A DNA stretch of 7,077 bases from Nitrospirota bacterium (lineage in GTDB: Bacteria; Nitrospirota; 9FT-COMBO-42-15; HDB-SIOI813), in assembly GCA_023248365.1 (NCBI GenBank), contig JAHFER010000080.1, positions 1 through 7,077 on the forward strand. Direction: 5' to 3'. The position numbers were made by a program, and so were the translations under genes. Positions 6,833-7,077 of this stretch are shown here, in pieces. Within the stretch, counting starts at the first letter, position 1. Every line of letters starts with the position of its first letter. The notes under the pieces are model-generated. The model had not been told where the DNA came from. It searched no databases and saw only the letters and a list, made by a program, of their open reading frames with translations.

Positions 6833-7027
6833 TTATTCTCCACCTTTTTGTACGTAGTTCTTTACAAACTCCTCTGCATTCTCTTCAAGCACATCATCAA
6901 TCTTATCAAGAAGTTCATCTATATCCTTCTTGATTATCTTGCCCTTTTCTATTACCTCTGGATTGGCCTCAACAGGTTTCTCTGTCTTTTCTTTTGATTT
7001 TTTCTTGTCTTTTTCCTGATAGCCCAT
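6833..7027 (-). CDS. pup: Prokaryotic ubiquitin-like protein Pup, GGE-ending
   Basis: A 64-residue protein tag ligated to target lysines to send them to the proteasome. The C-terminal half, with IDDVLEENAEEFV and YVQKGGE, is almost the same as mycobacterial Pup as I recall it (about 22 of the last 28 residues). The terminal residue is already Glu, so the deamidation of GGQ Pup by Dop is not needed. The N-terminal half is charged, probably disordered, and lysine-rich (KDKKKSKEKTEK at 6-17; 14 lysines in all, against 3 in the M. tuberculosis protein from memory). A disordered N-terminus is what the ATPase ring engages. Residues about 25-55 should form the helix that pairs with the ATPase coiled coil. 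The related Gram-negative tags have been called UBact; the sequence here is close enough to Pup to use that name. Confidence 0.95.
   Translation of the reverse strand: MGYQEKDKKKSKEKTEKPVEANPEVIEKGKIIKKDIDELLDKIDDVLEENAEEFVKNYVQKGGE
6838..6844 (-). promoter_or_regulatory. prcB ribosome binding site inside the Pup GGE codons
   Basis: The minus strand reads GGTGGAG across the two glycine codons and first base of the Glu codon of Pup. GGAG (6838-6841) lies 6 bases upstream of the ATG at 6831. This decides the prcB start over the GTG at 6843, which has no well-placed site of its own. The pup stop codon (6833-6835) falls between this site and the ATG. Confidence 0.75.
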
Positions 7028-7032
7028 GGTAT

Positions 7033-7038
7033 CCCTCC
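7033..7038 (-). promoter_or_regulatory. Strong ribosome binding site of pup
   Basis: GGAGGG on the minus strand lies 5 bases before the pup ATG at 7027 and one base after the upstream stop codon. It is the strongest Shine-Dalgarno match in the window, which fits a tag needed in excess over the enzymes. Confidence 0.8.
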
Positions 7039-7039
7039 G

Positions 7040-7077
7040 TTATGCGGCCAGATTTCTTAGGAGATCGTCCGCTGTTT
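7040..7077 (-). CDS. 3' tip of the gene upstream of pup, probably dop (Pup deamidase/depupylase)
   Basis: Only the last codons are in the window. One minus-strand frame reads TADDLLRNLAA and stops with TAA at 7040-7042, 12 bases before the pup ATG. The tight spacing and the known order of these clusters (ATPase, dop, pup, prcB, prcA, pafA) make Dop the likely identity. The fragment is too short to prove it; the ring ATPase Mpa/ARC is the main alternative. With a GGE Pup, Dop would serve mainly to remove the tag. Confidence 0.5.
   Translation of the reverse strand, partial: TADDLLRNLAA

Overview
The window holds most of a bacterial Pup-proteasome gene cluster, running on the minus strand from the right edge. 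The genes in transcription order are the 3' tip of a gene that is probably dop (7040-7077), pup (6833-7027), prcB (6019-6831), prcA (5335-6015) and pafA (3949-5316). After a 150-base gap containing a double-hairpin repeat come nth (endonuclease III, 3142-3798) and an MFS permease (1751-3130), still on the minus strand. The left part reads on the plus strand: a secreted lytic transglycosylase with LysM repeats, cut by the window start (1-1144), a 262-base AT-rich non-coding stretch, and a small helical protein of unknown function (1407-1742). That last gene converges on the MFS gene with 8 bases between them.

The organism looks like a Gram-negative-type bacterium outside the Actinobacteria. 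The DNA is AT-rich (judged by eye, not counted). There is a periplasmic MltD-like murein hydrolase with a signal peptide, a possible sigma-54-type promoter precedes the small gene, and no pafBC lies between prcA and pafA or downstream of pafA. Pup-proteasome loci outside Actinobacteria are known in Nitrospirota (for example Leptospirillum) and several other Gram-negative phyla, where the tag has also been called UBact. Nitrospirota or a neighbouring phylum is my best guess, not a demonstrated assignment.

How the genes work together: Pup ends in GGE, so it is ready for ligation. PafA joins its C-terminal glutamate to lysines of target proteins. A Dop-like enzyme would remove the tag. A ring ATPase (Mpa/ARC, expected off the right edge) would feed tagged proteins through the PrcA ring to the PrcB threonine proteases. 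All catalytic residues I could check in PrcB, PafA and Nth are present, so the pathway appears functional. The dop-pup, pup-prcB and prcB-prcA junctions are tight. At pup-prcB and prcB-prcA the ribosome binding site lies inside the last codons of the upstream gene, which suggests coupled translation.

The main points for a second look are the very lysine-rich Pup with a GGE end, the prcB start embedded in the Pup GGE codons, the compensated double hairpin after pafA, the sigma-54-like site before the unknown small gene, and the nth gene downstream of the cluster. I found no CRISPR array, tRNA, rRNA, insertion sequence or phage gene.
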